In this document: positions 36,359 to 46,300 of the stretch, one piece after another
Position numbering within the stretch: position 1 is the stretch's first letter
How the letters are laid out: each line of letters begins with the position of its first letter
NCBI RefSeq assembly: GCF_010731575.1
Contig: NZ_AP022617.1
Coordinates: forward strand, 2,232,001-2,296,000
Length of the DNA: 64,000 bases
DNA from: Mycolicibacterium monacense
Lineage (GTDB): Bacteria; Actinomycetota; Actinomycetes; Mycobacteriales; Mycobacteriaceae
Reading direction: 5' to 3'
Made by a program: the position numbers and the translations under genes
Notes under the pieces: generated by a model
Told to the model about the DNA's origin: nothing
Seen by the model: the letters and a program-made list of their open reading frames with translations, nothing else
The model's database searches: none

Positions 36359-36706
36359 CTAGCGCCAGCCGTCGGCCGCCCTGGCCGCGCGCATCAAGGC
36401 ATCGCACAGTTGACGCAGTTCGTCGGATCCGGCGCCTTCGTCGACCGCCGTCGCGACGTCCTCCGCCGCGCACCGAACCTCGAAGACCCGGTCGGCCAGC
36501 AGGGCGGCCTCCTCGGCGGTCAGCACGACCGCGTCCGGGGACAGCGAGGTGCCCCGCACCATCGCGCGCTGCTCGTAGGCCCGCTGCCGGCACGACTGCC
36601 TGCAGTACTGACGCCGGCGGCCCAGACCTGCGTCGGCGACCTCGCGGCCACACCAACGGCACGGCTGGGGCCGGGTACGCCGTCTGCTCGCGGTCTCGGT
36701 CTCCAC
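36359..36706 (-). CDS. Small zinc-ribbon protein, divergent from rbpA
   Basis: About 115 residues. The N-terminus has a C-x2-C / C-x3-C zinc-ribbon (CRWCGREV ... YCRQSCRQRAYEQR) and the rest is a helical region. It resembles the small Cys-rich protein next to rbpA in mycobacteria. The GTG at 36706 (METETASRRR) is the most likely start; the Shine-Dalgarno is weak. The function is unknown. Confidence 0.7.
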   Translation of the reverse strand: METETASRRRTRPQPCRWCGREVADAGLGRRRQYCRQSCRQRAYEQRAMVRGTSLSPDAVVLTAEEAALLADRVFEVRCAAEDVATAVDEGAGSDELRQLCDALMRAARAADGWR

Positions 36707-36763
36707 GAACTCAGACTGTAGACGGGTCACCCCGCCGATCCCGGTATCATGGAGGGTCGAGTC

Positions 36764-36791
36764 GGGAACCGTTCGTGGCTCCGCCGCGTTG
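36764..36791 (+). promoter_or_regulatory. SigH/SigE-type promoter upstream of rbpA
   Basis: GGGAAC (36764-36769), 17-base spacer, CGTTG (36787-36791), matching the GGAAC/GTT consensus of the mycobacterial SigH (Streptomyces SigR) regulon. It predicts a start about 33 bases before the rbpA ATG. In Streptomyces rbpA is a SigR target; conservation here is inferred from the motif. Confidence 0.55.
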
Positions 36792-36829
36792 ATTATCCGG
36801 CAAGAATCTTTCGATGAGGAGTGTTGACG

Positions 36830-37168
36830 ATGGCTGATCGTGTCCTGAGAGGCAGTCGCCTCGGAGCTGTGAGCTACGAGACCGACCGCAACCACGACCT
36901 GGCGCCGCGTCAGGTCGCTCGCTACCGCACCGACAACGGCGAAGAGTTCGACGTGCCGTTCGCCGACGACGCCGAGATCCCCGGCACGTGGCTGTGCCGC
37001 AACGGCCTGGAGGGCACCCTGATCGAGGGTGACGTTCCCGAGCCGAAGAAGGTCAAGCCGCCGCGTACCCACTGGGACATGCTGCTCGAACGTCGCAGCG
37101 TCGAGGAACTCGAGGAGCTGCTCAAGGAGCGCCTCGACCTGATCAAGACCAAGCGGCGCGGCAGCTGA
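36830..37168 (+). CDS. rbpA: RNA polymerase-binding protein RbpA
   Basis: A 112-residue RbpA. It begins MADRVLRGSRLGAVSYETDRNHDLAPRQ, has the central zinc-less/beta domain (RYRTDNGEEFDVPFADDAEIPGTWLCRNG) and the C-terminal sigma-interaction helix (THWDMLLERRSVEELEELLKERLDLIK). It binds RNA polymerase and SigA, stabilises promoter complexes and affects rifampicin response. GAGGAG precedes the ATG by 8 bases. It is convergent with ppm1. Confidence 0.97.
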   Translation: MADRVLRGSRLGAVSYETDRNHDLAPRQVARYRTDNGEEFDVPFADDAEIPGTWLCRNGLEGTLIEGDVPEPKKVKPPRTHWDMLLERRSVEELEELLKERLDLIKTKRRGS

Positions 37169-37175
37169 GCGCCGG

Positions 37176-37973
37176 TCAGCGCCGGTATTCGAGTCCGCGG
37201 GCGCGGTCGAAGCGCCCGCGGATGCCCCAGTCCGCGACCTTGAGCATGGCCTCGCGGATGTTCGACCCACTCATCTTCGACTGACCCAGTTCACGTTCGC
37301 TGAACGTGATCGGCACCTCGACGACGACGAAGCCGTTGTTGATGGTCCGCCAGGTCAGGTCGATCTGGAAGCAGTACCCCTTCGAATCGACCGCCGCCAG
37401 GTCGATCTTCTCGAGCACCTCACGCCGGTAGGCGCGGTAGCCGGCGGTGATGTCGTGGATGTCCACCCCGAGCAGCACGCGGGCATAGGTGTTGGCCGTC
37501 TTGGACAGCGCGTACCGGCGGCGCGGCCAGTTGCGGATCGTGCCGCCCGGAACGTATCGCGAGCCGATCACCAGGTCGGCGCCCGCATCGACCGCGTCGA
37601 GCAGCCGGTGTAGCTGCTCGGGTGCGTGGCTGCCGTCGGCGTCCATCTCGACCAGCACCGTGTAGCCACGGCCCAGCCCCCACGCGAACCCGGCCAGATA
37701 CGCCGCGCCCAGCCCGTCCTTGCTGGCGCGGTGCATGACGTGCACGCGGTCGGGATCGGACAGCGCCAACTCGTCGGCGAGTTCACCGGTGCCGTCGGGG
37801 CTGCCGTCGTCGACGACGAGGATGTGCACCTGCGGACACGCGTCGTGCACCCGCTTGACGATCAACGGCAGGTTCTCCCGCTCGTTGTAGGTCGGGATGA
37901 TGACCAGCGTCCGCTGACTCGGGCGGATGTCCGCGCGAGCCTGGCGCTGCGCTTCCGCGGCCGGGTCGGTCAT
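37176..37973 (-). CDS. ppm1: Polyprenol monophosphomannose synthase (Ppm1 catalytic domain)
   Basis: A 265-residue family-2 glycosyltransferase. It has the nucleotide-binding PTYNERENL and [17 protein letters not shown] motifs, the DxD-type EMDADGSH and the downstream [13 protein letters not shown] motif of dolichol-phosphate mannose synthases. It transfers mannose from GDP-mannose to polyprenyl phosphate for lipomannan, LAM and glycoprotein synthesis. In M. tuberculosis it is fused to the Lnt-like domain; here it is a separate protein whose ATG overlaps the lnt stop by four bases, as in M. smegmatis. Confidence 0.95.
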   Translation of the reverse strand: MTDPAAEAQRQARADIRPSQRTLVIIPTYNERENLPLIVKRVHDACPQVHILVVDDGSPDGTGELADELALSDPDRVHVMHRASKDGLGAAYLAGFAWGLGRGYTVLVEMDADGSHAPEQLHRLLDAVDAGADLVIGSRYVPGGTIRNWPRRRYALSKTANTYARVLLGVDIHDITAGYRAYRREVLEKIDLAAVDSKGYCFQIDLTWRTINNGFVVVEVPITFSERELGQSKMSGSNIREAMLKVADWGIRGRFDRARGLEYRR

Positions 37974-39691
37974 GAGGCTCCTTCGTTGCTGCTGCTGCGT
38001 GCGCCGGACCGGTCGTCACGGTCACGGGCCGCGGGTCGCCGCCGCCGCGACCTCGCCGCAATCCGCGTGGGCACGAAATTCCCATTGTGCAGTATGGCGG
38101 CGATCACGGCGCCCACCCCGGCGATCACCAGCAGCGCCTGCACGAGCGGACCCCACCGGGTGGCGGGTGTGATGTCGGTCTTGAGCCGGATCTGGCTGTC
38201 GAGATAGGCGGGTTCGAAGAACGCCGTCCGCGCGAGGTCCCGGCCGTCGGGGGCGATGACCGCGCTGATGCCCGTCGTGCCCGCCACGACCACATACCGG
38301 TCGTGTTCGACGGCGCGCAGCCGGCCGAACGCGAGCTGCTGACGGCTCATGGCCTCGTCGAACGTGGCGTTGTTGGTGGGCACCGCGAGCACCTGCGCCC
38401 CGTTGCGCACGGATTCGCGGGCGGCCCGGTCGAAGATGACCTCCCAGCAGGTGGTGATCCCGACCGGCACCCCGGCCGCGTTCACCACGCCGGTGCCGTC
38501 GCCGGGGACGAAGTAGCCGGCCCGGTCGGCGTACGGCGAGAGCTTGCTGAAGAAGCCGCGCCACGGCAGGTACTCGCCGAACGGCTGCACGATCCGCTTG
38601 TCGTGCCGGTCGGCGGGGCCGGTGCCCGGATTCCACACCAGCACGGTGTTGGTCGACACCGGGTTGTCCGGGGTGTGTTCGGGGGTCCGGACGACGGCAC
38701 CGACCAGGATCGGTGCGTTGATCGCCGCCGCTGCCGTCGAGATCTGTGCACCGGCGTCCGGATTGGCCAGCGGATCGATGTCCGACGAGTTCTCCGGCCA
38801 CACCACGAACATCGGCTGCGGTGCGCGGCCGGCCCGTACGTCCTGCGCCAGCCGCAGCGTCTCCTCGACGTGGTTGTCGAGGACCGCCCGCCGCTGGGCG
38901 TTGAACTCGAGCCCCAGCCGCGGCACGTTCCCCTGTACGGCGGCGACCGTGACGGGCTGGTCGTCGACCGCACCGGTCGCCGAGTGCCGGACCTGTGGCC
39001 AGACGACGGCCGTACCGAGCAGGACCACCGCGATGACCGCCCCGGGGAGGACGACCGCGGGCGGCGCGGCGACCGAGATGTCATGGCGGCGGGTCCACCG
39101 GACGATCTCTTCTGTCAGTGCGGCCAGCGCGAAGCCGGTGAGCATGACGGCGAACGACAGCAGCGGCGCCCCGCCCAGGCGCACCAACGACAGCATCGGA
39201 CCGTCGGTCTGACCGAACGCCACCACCCCCCACGGGAACCCGCCGAAAGGCACGCTGGACTTGAGCCACTCCTGCGCCGCCCACAGCGCGGCGAACCACA
39301 GCGGCCAGCCGGGCAGCCGGCGGACCGTCACCGCGGCGAGCGCGAACAGCGCCGGGAAGAGCGCCTCGACCGCGGCCAGCGCCAGCCAGGGGACGGCGCC
39401 GACCAGACCGCTGATCCACGGCAGCAGCGGGACGTAGAACGCCAGGCCGTAGAGGAATCCGTACCCGAATCCGCCCGCGCGCGTCGTCGAATCCTGGCGC
39501 AGGACCCACGCCAGCAGCGCCGCCGAGATGAACGCGCAGTACCACCAGCCGAACGGCGGGAAGCTCACGCACAGCAGCATCCCGCCCCCGATGGCGGCGA
39601 CCAGTTGCCACATCCGGTCGACCACGGCCCGCGGCACGCCGCGCAACCGTGGCACCACGGCCGCCAGCCGGCCGGACGGGGCGTCAGCCAT
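37970..39691 (-). CDS. lnt: Apolipoprotein N-acyltransferase Lnt
   Basis: A 573-residue membrane protein. About seven N-terminal helices precede a nitrilase-fold domain with the Glu-Lys-Cys triad (WPENSSD for Glu, [15 protein letters not shown] region for Lys, TTCWEVIFD for Cys). It N-acylates the diacylglyceryl-Cys of lipoproteins and partners Ppm1. A C-terminal basic tail ([23 protein letters not shown]) follows the last helix. It overlaps the amidohydrolase gene upstream by 8 bases and ppm1 downstream by 4, so all three are one transcription unit. Confidence 0.94.
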   Translation of the reverse strand: MADAPSGRLAAVVPRLRGVPRAVVDRMWQLVAAIGGGMLLCVSFPPFGWWYCAFISAALLAWVLRQDSTTRAGGFGYGFLYGLAFYVPLLPWISGLVGAVPWLALAAVEALFPALFALAAVTVRRLPGWPLWFAALWAAQEWLKSSVPFGGFPWGVVAFGQTDGPMLSLVRLGGAPLLSFAVMLTGFALAALTEEIVRWTRRHDISVAAPPAVVLPGAVIAVVLLGTAVVWPQVRHSATGAVDDQPVTVAAVQGNVPRLGLEFNAQRRAVLDNHVEETLRLAQDVRAGRAPQPMFVVWPENSSDIDPLANPDAGAQISTAAAAINAPILVGAVVRTPEHTPDNPVSTNTVLVWNPGTGPADRHDKRIVQPFGEYLPWRGFFSKLSPYADRAGYFVPGDGTGVVNAAGVPVGITTCWEVIFDRAARESVRNGAQVLAVPTNNATFDEAMSRQQLAFGRLRAVEHDRYVVVAGTTGISAVIAPDGRDLARTAFFEPAYLDSQIRLKTDITPATRWGPLVQALLVIAGVGAVIAAILHNGNFVPTRIAARSRRRRPAARDRDDRSGARSSSNEGAS

Positions 39692-41276
39692 GGATGACGA
39701 CACCTCGGTGCACCGTCTGGCGACAGCACGGCAGCGCGACGCCGGGTTCGAGGCGCGGCAGGGCGGGGACACGTGAGCGGGGGTCGGTCGACCAGCGTTG
39801 GACGGAGTCGGCGGGTGCGCTGACCGCGAGGTCCTCGGCCTCCCAGATCGCGTACGACGCCGGGGCGCCGGGCACCAGGGTGCCGGTGACGCCGTCGCGC
39901 ACACCGGCGGCGCGCCAGGCGCCGCGGGTGGCCGCGGCGAACGCGGCCCGCAGCGAGATCGCGCTGCCGGGGGTCTGGTGGTGGCTCGCCGCCCGCACGG
40001 CCGACCACGGATTCATGTCGGTGACCGGGCTGTCCGAACCGAACGCGAGGGGCACGCCATGGGATGCTAACAGCGCGAACGGGTTGAGCCCGGCGGCTCG
40101 ATCACCGCCCAACCGCTGGGCGTACATCCCGGTCGGCCCACCCCACAGCGCGTCGAAGTCCGGCTGCATGCTGGCGACCACACCCCACGCTCCGAGTTGT
40201 TCGGCCTCGGCGGTGGTCACCATCTCGAGATGCTCGAGGCGGTGGCCGCACCGGGCCACCGCGGGGGCGCCGAACTGTGCGACCACCCGGGCGAGGGCGG
40301 CCACCACCGTCCCGACCGCCGCGTCGCCGATGACGTGGAATCCGGCGGTGACGCCGGCCTGGGTGCAGGCGTGCAGATGGCTGGTGACGGCGTCCTCGTC
40401 GAGGTAGGTGTTGCCGCACTCCCCCGGTGCGTCGGCGTACGGCTCGCTCAGCCACGCGGTCCTCGACCCGAGCGCACCGTCGACGAACAGGTCCCCGGCC
40501 AGTCCGCGGGCGCCCGTACGGTCGAGCAGGCCGCGGGCGTGGTCGGCGTCGGTCACCGCCTCCCCCCAGTAGCCCGCCACCTCCACCCCGTGCTCGAGCC
40601 CGCGCAGTTCCAGCCAGTCCTCGAGGCCGCCGATCTGCGGGCCCGCGCATTCGTGGACGGCGACGATGCCGGTCGCGGCCGCGGCGTCGAGTGCGGCGCG
40701 GCGCGCCTGATCGCGTTGGCCGGCGGTCAGCAGGGCGCGTGCGGCGGCGCGCACGAGGTGATGCGCGTCGGCGGTCAACGGCCGCTGCGGGTGGTATCCG
40801 GCGGCGCCGGCCAGACCCTCGGCATCCTCGCGCAGCGCGGTCGAGGCGACCGCGGAGTGCACGTCCACGCGTGCGAGATACGCGGCCCGCCGCCCGACGG
40901 CGGCGTCGATGTCCTCGGTGGTCGGCGCAGTGCGCTCGGGCCAGCCGGATTCGTCCCAGCCGTGCCCCCACAGCACGCCGTCGGGATGGGTCCTCGCGTG
41001 CTGAGTGAGCAGATCGATGCAGTGCCGCAGCGAGGTGGCGTGACGAAGGTCGAGACCGGTGAGCGTGAGTCCGGTGGCCGTGACGTGGACGTGGCTGTCG
41101 ACGAACGCCGGTGCGACGAAGCCGCCGTCGAGGTCCACGACGTCGGCCTGCGGGAACTGGGCGCGACCGACATCGTCGCTGCCGAGCCACGCCACCGTGC
41201 CGTCGCGTACGGCCATGGCGGTGGCATCGGGTTGGGCGGGGCTGTGCACGCGCCCGTTGAGCAACAGTGTCGTCAC
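39684..41276 (-). CDS. Amidohydrolase family protein (YtcJ-like)
   Basis: A 530-residue metal-dependent hydrolase. The metal motif HVHVTATG near residue 61 (DSHVHV), [30 protein letters not shown] and a [15 protein letters not shown] segment match YtcJ-type amidohydrolases, which cleave cyclic amides or related bonds. The GTG start is 9 bases after a TAGTCT -10-like box and has no Shine-Dalgarno. It is first gene in the unit with lnt and ppm1; no pathway connection is obvious. Confidence 0.82.
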   Translation of the reverse strand: MTTLLLNGRVHSPAQPDATAMAVRDGTVAWLGSDDVGRAQFPQADVVDLDGGFVAPAFVDSHVHVTATGLTLTGLDLRHATSLRHCIDLLTQHARTHPDGVLWGHGWDESGWPERTAPTTEDIDAAVGRRAAYLARVDVHSAVASTALREDAEGLAGAAGYHPQRPLTADAHHLVRAAARALLTAGQRDQARRAALDAAAATGIVAVHECAGPQIGGLEDWLELRGLEHGVEVAGYWGEAVTDADHARGLLDRTGARGLAGDLFVDGALGSRTAWLSEPYADAPGECGNTYLDEDAVTSHLHACTQAGVTAGFHVIGDAAVGTVVAALARVVAQFGAPAVARCGHRLEHLEMVTTAEAEQLGAWGVVASMQPDFDALWGGPTGMYAQRLGGDRAAGLNPFALLASHGVPLAFGSDSPVTDMNPWSAVRAASHHQTPGSAISLRAAFAAATRGAWRAAGVRDGVTGTLVPGAPASYAIWEAEDLAVSAPADSVQRWSTDPRSRVPALPRLEPGVALPCCRQTVHRGVVIHG

Positions 41277-41297
41277 GGAGCCGACAGACTAGCCGGG

Positions 41298-41765
41298 TCA
41301 GTCGACCCGGCGCTCCACCGCGGGGGGATCGACGGTCACGACATCGACGACCTCACCGTCGATGTAGTCGCGGCGGCGAGACGCGGCCGCCGAACCCAGC
41401 ACGACGATCGGCACTCCGCGCCCGAGGCGGCGCGCCGCCAGCGCGGTGACGATCGGACGGGCGGCCGTCCGTGTCGGCGGCAGCAGCAGCAGCGCGCCGA
41501 CGACCGAGCTGGCCAGCCCGGGCAGCACCACGAGCACGGTGCCCAGCGCAACCAGCGCGCCGTCGGTGACCGCGCCCTGCGCCGTCGTCGCCGTCAGACC
41601 CGAACGCAGACGCCGCAGCTGCTTCTTGAGTTGCGACCCGGCCAGCGCGAGGCCCAGGACGAAGGTCGCCAGGGAGATCAGGAGCGCCCAGCCCAGGCCG
41701 ACGGTCGAGACGAGCGCGACGATGACCGCCACCTCGATGACCACGTAGAGCAGGAACAGCCGCAT
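41298..41765 (-). CDS. fxsA: FxsA family membrane protein
   Basis: A 155-residue FxsA protein with two or three membrane helices (MRLFLLYVVIEVAVIVALVSTVG; ALLISLATFVLGLALAGSQLKKQ; VALGTVLVVLPGLASSVVGALLLLPP). The C-terminal tail is charged. In E. coli FxsA interacts with phage exclusion; the mycobacterial role is unknown. GGAGG lies 9 bases upstream of the ATG at 41765; an ATG two codons earlier (41771) would be only 3 bases from it. Confidence 0.88.
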   Translation of the reverse strand: MRLFLLYVVIEVAVIVALVSTVGLGWALLISLATFVLGLALAGSQLKKQLRRLRSGLTATTAQGAVTDGALVALGTVLVVLPGLASSVVGALLLLPPTRTAARPIVTALAARRLGRGVPIVVLGSAAASRRRDYIDGEVVDVVTVDPPAVERRVD

Positions 41766-41820
41766 TGCCATAGCCCTCCAACGTCTCGGAGGCCGGCCGG
41801 GTTCCGTACATTCGGGAACC

Positions 41821-42528
41821 ATGATCAACACAGTGACCGCTGTGCGCGTCGACACCCCGGACGGACCGATCGACGCCGCGCTGAGCGTCCCCGAGGGCGA
41901 CGGGCCCTGGCCGGGTGTGGTGGTGGTGCACGACGCCATCGGCTACGGCCCGGACGTCGAGGCCACCGCGGCGCGGATCGCGGCCGCGGGATTCGTGAAC
42001 ATCACCCCGAACCTGTATTCACGCGGCGGCCGGGCCAGGTGCATCACCCGGGTGTTCCGCGAGGCGCTGCAGCAACGGGGCCGCGCGTTCGACGACGTGC
42101 TCGCCGCCCGCGACCACCTGCTCGCGCTGCCGCAGTGTTCGGGCGCGGTCGGGATCGCCGGGTTCTGCATGGGCGGACAGTTCGCCCTGCTGCTCGGGCC
42201 CGGCAACTTCGGCGCATCGGCGCCGTTCTACGGCACCCCGCTGCCGAAGCACATCGACGAGACCCTCGACGCGTCGTGCCCGGTGGTGGCGAGCTTCGGC
42301 CGACGGGACCCGCTGGGCAAGGACGCCGGGCCGAAGCTGCAGGAGATGCTCAGGGCCAAGGGGGTGCCTTCGGATGTCAAGGTCTACCCGGACGCCGGGC
42401 ACAGCTTCGCCAACCAGCTTCCGGCGCAGCCGCTGATGCGCATCGCACAGTTCGGGTACCACGCCGACGCGACCGACGACGCCTGGCGACGGGTGTTCGC
42501 GTTCTTCGACACCCACCTGAACGGTTAG
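41821..42528 (+). CDS. Dienelactone hydrolase family protein
   Basis: A 235-residue alpha/beta hydrolase with a Cys nucleophile: GFCMGGQFALLLG, DAIGYGPDVEATAARIAAAGF near the N-terminus and DAGHSFANQ at the catalytic His. It matches Rv2054 in context. A TACATT -10-like box 8 bases before the ATG and the absence of a Shine-Dalgarno suggest a leaderless transcript. It overlaps the next, convergent gene by 4 bases. Confidence 0.88.
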   Translation: MINTVTAVRVDTPDGPIDAALSVPEGDGPWPGVVVVHDAIGYGPDVEATAARIAAAGFVNITPNLYSRGGRARCITRVFREALQQRGRAFDDVLAARDHLLALPQCSGAVGIAGFCMGGQFALLLGPGNFGASAPFYGTPLPKHIDETLDASCPVVASFGRRDPLGKDAGPKLQEMLRAKGVPSDVKVYPDAGHSFANQLPAQPLMRIAQFGYHADATDDAWRRVFAFFDTHLNG

Positions 42529-42911
42529 GCGGGGCTGGTCACCTCGATCGCGCTGTGCAGTTTGTCGACGCCGCCGCGGATGATCGCGTGCGGCACCCAC
42601 CACCACGCGTGCCACCAGTAGCGTTTGGTGACCATGTTCCAGACCCGCCGGGTCTCGGATGACGGCAGGTTGCGGGCGACCGCCTCGACCGGTGCACCCT
42701 TGGGTTTGCCGAGCACACCGCACTTCTGGATCGTGACCCGCGGAGTGTTGTTGATGCGCTTGGTCTTCCATGACCCGTCGTCGGTGATGATGAGCAGCTT
42801 GTCACCGTCGGGCACCCCCCACACCGGCGTGGGCTTCGGTCGGCCGTCCTTGGTGAAGGTCGTCAACAGCAGGTACTTCTCGCCGTAGACGTCCTTGAAG
42901 GTGGGCGCCAT
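42525..42911 (-). CDS. PPOX-class F420/FMN-binding oxidoreductase (paralogue 1)
   Basis: A 128-residue split-barrel protein of the pyridoxamine-5'-phosphate-oxidase superfamily (YLLLTTFTKDGRPKPTPVWGVPDGDKLLIIT; RVTIQKC). Its C-terminus is Trp-rich (YWWHAWWWVPHAI). It is 1 base downstream of the paralogue at 42913-43296, to which it is clearly related over its full length. The cofactor (F420 or FMN) is not decidable from sequence alone. Confidence 0.82.
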   Translation of the reverse strand: MAPTFKDVYGEKYLLLTTFTKDGRPKPTPVWGVPDGDKLLIITDDGSWKTKRINNTPRVTIQKCGVLGKPKGAPVEAVARNLPSSETRRVWNMVTKRYWWHAWWWVPHAIIRGGVDKLHSAIEVTSPA

Positions 42912-42912
42912 G

Positions 42913-43296
42913 TCAGGCCGCGGGCTCGAGCTGGATGGTCACGTTGTTCTTCATGCCCCCGCGCAGCTTCGAGAAAACGTTGAACGTCTTGCCGAGCAGC
43001 CCGTACCGGTTACCGAGCGCATCGTAGGTGGCACCGTTGGCGGATTTGTCGAGGATCGTCGCCGCGGCTTCCACCGATTCGCTCTGCGGTTTGCCGGCGC
43101 GGTCGCACTTGGCGATCGTGACGCGCCCGGTGTTGCGGATCCGCTTGACCTTCCACGACTTCTCCTGCGTGATCACCAGGAGCTTGTCGCCGGCGGGCGC
43201 GGCCCAGACCGCGGTCGGCTTGGGTCGGCCGTCGCGGGTGAACGTGGTCAGCAGGATGTACTCGGAGCCGGCGATCTCGGCGAAGGTGGGGGCCAT
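42913..43296 (-). CDS. PPOX-class oxidoreductase, Rv2061c-like (paralogue 2)
   Basis: A 127-residue split-barrel protein (YILLTTFTRDGRPKPTAVWAAPAGDKLLVIT; RVTIAKCDRAGKP). It corresponds in position to Rv2061c, downstream of cobN. Together with its neighbour it forms a tandem pair, probably from duplication. The starting ATG is 22 bases after the cobN stop. Confidence 0.82.
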   Translation of the reverse strand: MAPTFAEIAGSEYILLTTFTRDGRPKPTAVWAAPAGDKLLVITQEKSWKVKRIRNTGRVTIAKCDRAGKPQSESVEAAATILDKSANGATYDALGNRYGLLGKTFNVFSKLRGGMKNNVTIQLEPAA

Positions 43297-43318
43297 GTGA
43301 TCAACCTAGCGGGACGGT

Positions 43319-46300
43319 CTATTTCTCCAGCTCACCCTCGGTCTCCAGCAGCACCTGGCGGAGCCCGTCGAGGGTGGCGGGGTCCGGTTCGGCCCACATG
43401 CCGCGGCCGGCGGCCTCCAGCAGCCGTTCGGCCATCCCGTGCAGCGCCCATGGGTTGGACTCCTCCATGAACTTGCGGTTCTCCGCGTCGAGCACGTACT
43501 CCTGCGACAGCCGGTCGTACATCCAGTCCGCCATGACGTGCGCGGTGGCGTCGTAACCGAACAGGTAGTCCACCGTCGCGGCCATCTCGAACGCGCCCTT
43601 GTACCCGTGCCTGCGCATCGCGGTGATCCAGCGCGGGTTGACCACGCGGGCGCGGAAGACCCGGTTGGTCTCCTCGGACAGGGTGCGGGTGCGCACGGCG
43701 TCGGGACGGGTGTTGTCGCCGATGTAGGCCGCGGGGGCCTTACCGGTCAGTGCGCGCACCGTGGCGACCATGCCGCCGTGGTACTGGAAGTAGTCGTCGG
43801 AGTCGGCGATGTCGTGTTCGCGGGTGTCGGTGTTCTTGGCGGCGACGGCGATTCGCCGGTAGCTGCGGTTCATGTCGTCGGCGGCGGGTCTGCCGTCCAG
43901 ACCCCGGCCGTAGGCGAAGCCGCCCCACGCGGTGTAGACCTCCGCGAGGTCGGCGTCGTCGCGCCAGTTGCGGCTGTCGATCAGCTGCAGCAGGCCCGCC
44001 CCGTAGGTGCCCGGCTTGGACCCGAAAATCCTTGTCGTGGCGCGTCGACGGTCGCCGTGCTGGGCGAGGTCGGCGCGGGTGTGGGCGCGGACGAAGTTGT
44101 CCTCGTCGGATTCGTCGAGTTCCGCGACGAGGGTGACCGCGTCGTCGAGCATGGCGACCACGTGTGGGAAGGCATCGCGGAAGAACCCCGAGATGCGCAC
44201 GGTGACGTCGATGCGCGGTCGGCCGAGTTCGGCCAGCGGGATCGGTTCGAGGTCGACCACCCGGCGGGAGGCGTCGTCCCACACCGGCCGAACACCCAGC
44301 AGCGCAAGGACTTCGGCGATGTCGTCACCGGAGGTCCGCATGGCGGAGGTGCCCCACACCGAGAGCCCGACCGAACGCGGCCACGTCCCGTAGTCGTCGC
44401 GGTACCGATCGAGCAGCGAATCCGCCATGGCCACACCGGTTTCCCAGGCCAGCCGCGACGGCACCGCCTTGGGGTCCACGGAGTAGAAGTTGCGTCCGGT
44501 GGGCAGGACGTTGACCAGTCCGCGCAGCGGGGAACCCGACGGGCCCGCCGCGATGTAGCGTCCGTCGAGCGCGCGCAGCACCTGTCGGATCTCGGCCGCG
44601 GTACCGGCCAGCCGCGGCACCACCTCGGCGGCGGCGAACCGCAGGATCGCGGCGACCTGCGGATCGTCGGTGATGGTGTCCACCGCGGCGACGTCCCAGT
44701 CGGCCGCCTGCAGCGCCGCCACGAGGTGGCGGGCCCGGGCCTCGACGGCGTCGACGCTGGTCCTCTCGTCGTGGCCGTCCTCGGCGAGGCCGAGGGCCTG
44801 GCGCAGGCCGGGCAGGGTCTGCTCACCGCCGAACAGTTGGCGCGCCCGCAGGATCGCCAGCACGAGGTCCAGTTCGGCCTCGCCGGCGGGCGGCGCGCCG
44901 AGGATGTGCAGTCCGTCGCGGATCTGGACGTCCTTGATCTCGCACAGCCAGCCGTCGACGTGCAGCAGCATGTCGTCGAACGAGTCTTCGTCCGGACGCT
45001 CGTCGAGACCGAGGTCGTGGTCCATCTTGGCCGCGCGCATCAGCGTCCAGATCTGTTGGCGCACAGCGGGGAGTTTGTTCGGATCGAGCGCCGAGACGTT
45101 CGCGTGCTCGTCGAGGAGTTGTTCCAGTCGGGCGATGTCACCGTAGGTCTCGGCCCGGGCCATCGGCGGGATGAGGTGGTCGACCAGGGTGGCGTGGGCG
45201 CGCCGCTTGGCCTGGGTCCCCTCCCCCGGGTCATTGACGAGGAACGGGTAGATCAGCGGCAGATCGCCGAGTGCGGCGTCGGTGCCGCAGGCCGCCGACA
45301 TCCCGAGTGTCTTACCGGGCAGCCATTCGAGGTTGCCGTGTTTGCCGAGGTGGACGACGGCGTGGGCGCCGAAACCAGTCGGGTATCCGGAGTCGATCCA
45401 GCGGTAGGCCGCCAGGTAGTGGTGACTCGGCGGCAGGTCGGGGTCGTGGTAGATGGCGACCGGGTTCTCACCGAAGCCGCGGGGCGGCTGCACCATCAGC
45501 ACGACGTTGCCGGATTGCAGTGCGGCGATGACGATTTCGCCGTCAGGGTTCCGGCTGCGGTCGACGAACAGTTCGCCCGGCGGTGGGCCCCAGTGCTCGA
45601 CCACGGCGTCGGTCAGTTCGGCGGGCAGGGTGGCGAACCACTTCCGATAGTCGTCGGCCGACATCCGGATCGGGTTGCCGGTGAGCTGACCGTCGGTGAG
45701 CCAGTCCGGGTCCTGGCCGCCGCGCTCGATGAGCGCGTGGATGAGCGCGTCACCGTCTTGTGCCTCCACCCCGGGCACGTCGCCGATGTCGTAGCCGGCC
45801 TCACGCATGGCACGCAGCAGCGCGACCGCACTCGCCGGGGTGTCGAGTCCGACGGCGTTGCCGATGCGCGCGTGTTTGGTCGGATACGCCGAGAACACCA
45901 CGGCGATCCGCTTGTCCTGCACCGGGATCCGTCGCAGCCGGGCATGACGCAGGGCGATACCGGCCACCCGGGCGCACCGTTCGGGGTCGGCGACGTAGGA
46001 GATCAGCCCTTCGCTGTCGATCTCCTTGAACGAGAACGGCACGGTGATGATGCGGCCGTCGAACTCGGGGACGGCGACCTGCGTGGCCACGTCGAGCGGC
46101 GACAGGCCGTCGTCTTTGGAACTCCAGTCGCTCCACGATGACGTCAGGCAGAGCCCCTGCAGGATGGGCACATCCAGCGCGGCGAGGTGGGCGACGTTCC
46201 AGCTGTCGTCGTCGCCGCCGGCGCCCACCGCGGCGGGGGTGGCCGCACCGGCTGCGAGCACGGTCGTGATCAGCGCGTCGGCGGATTCGAGCTGCGCCAA

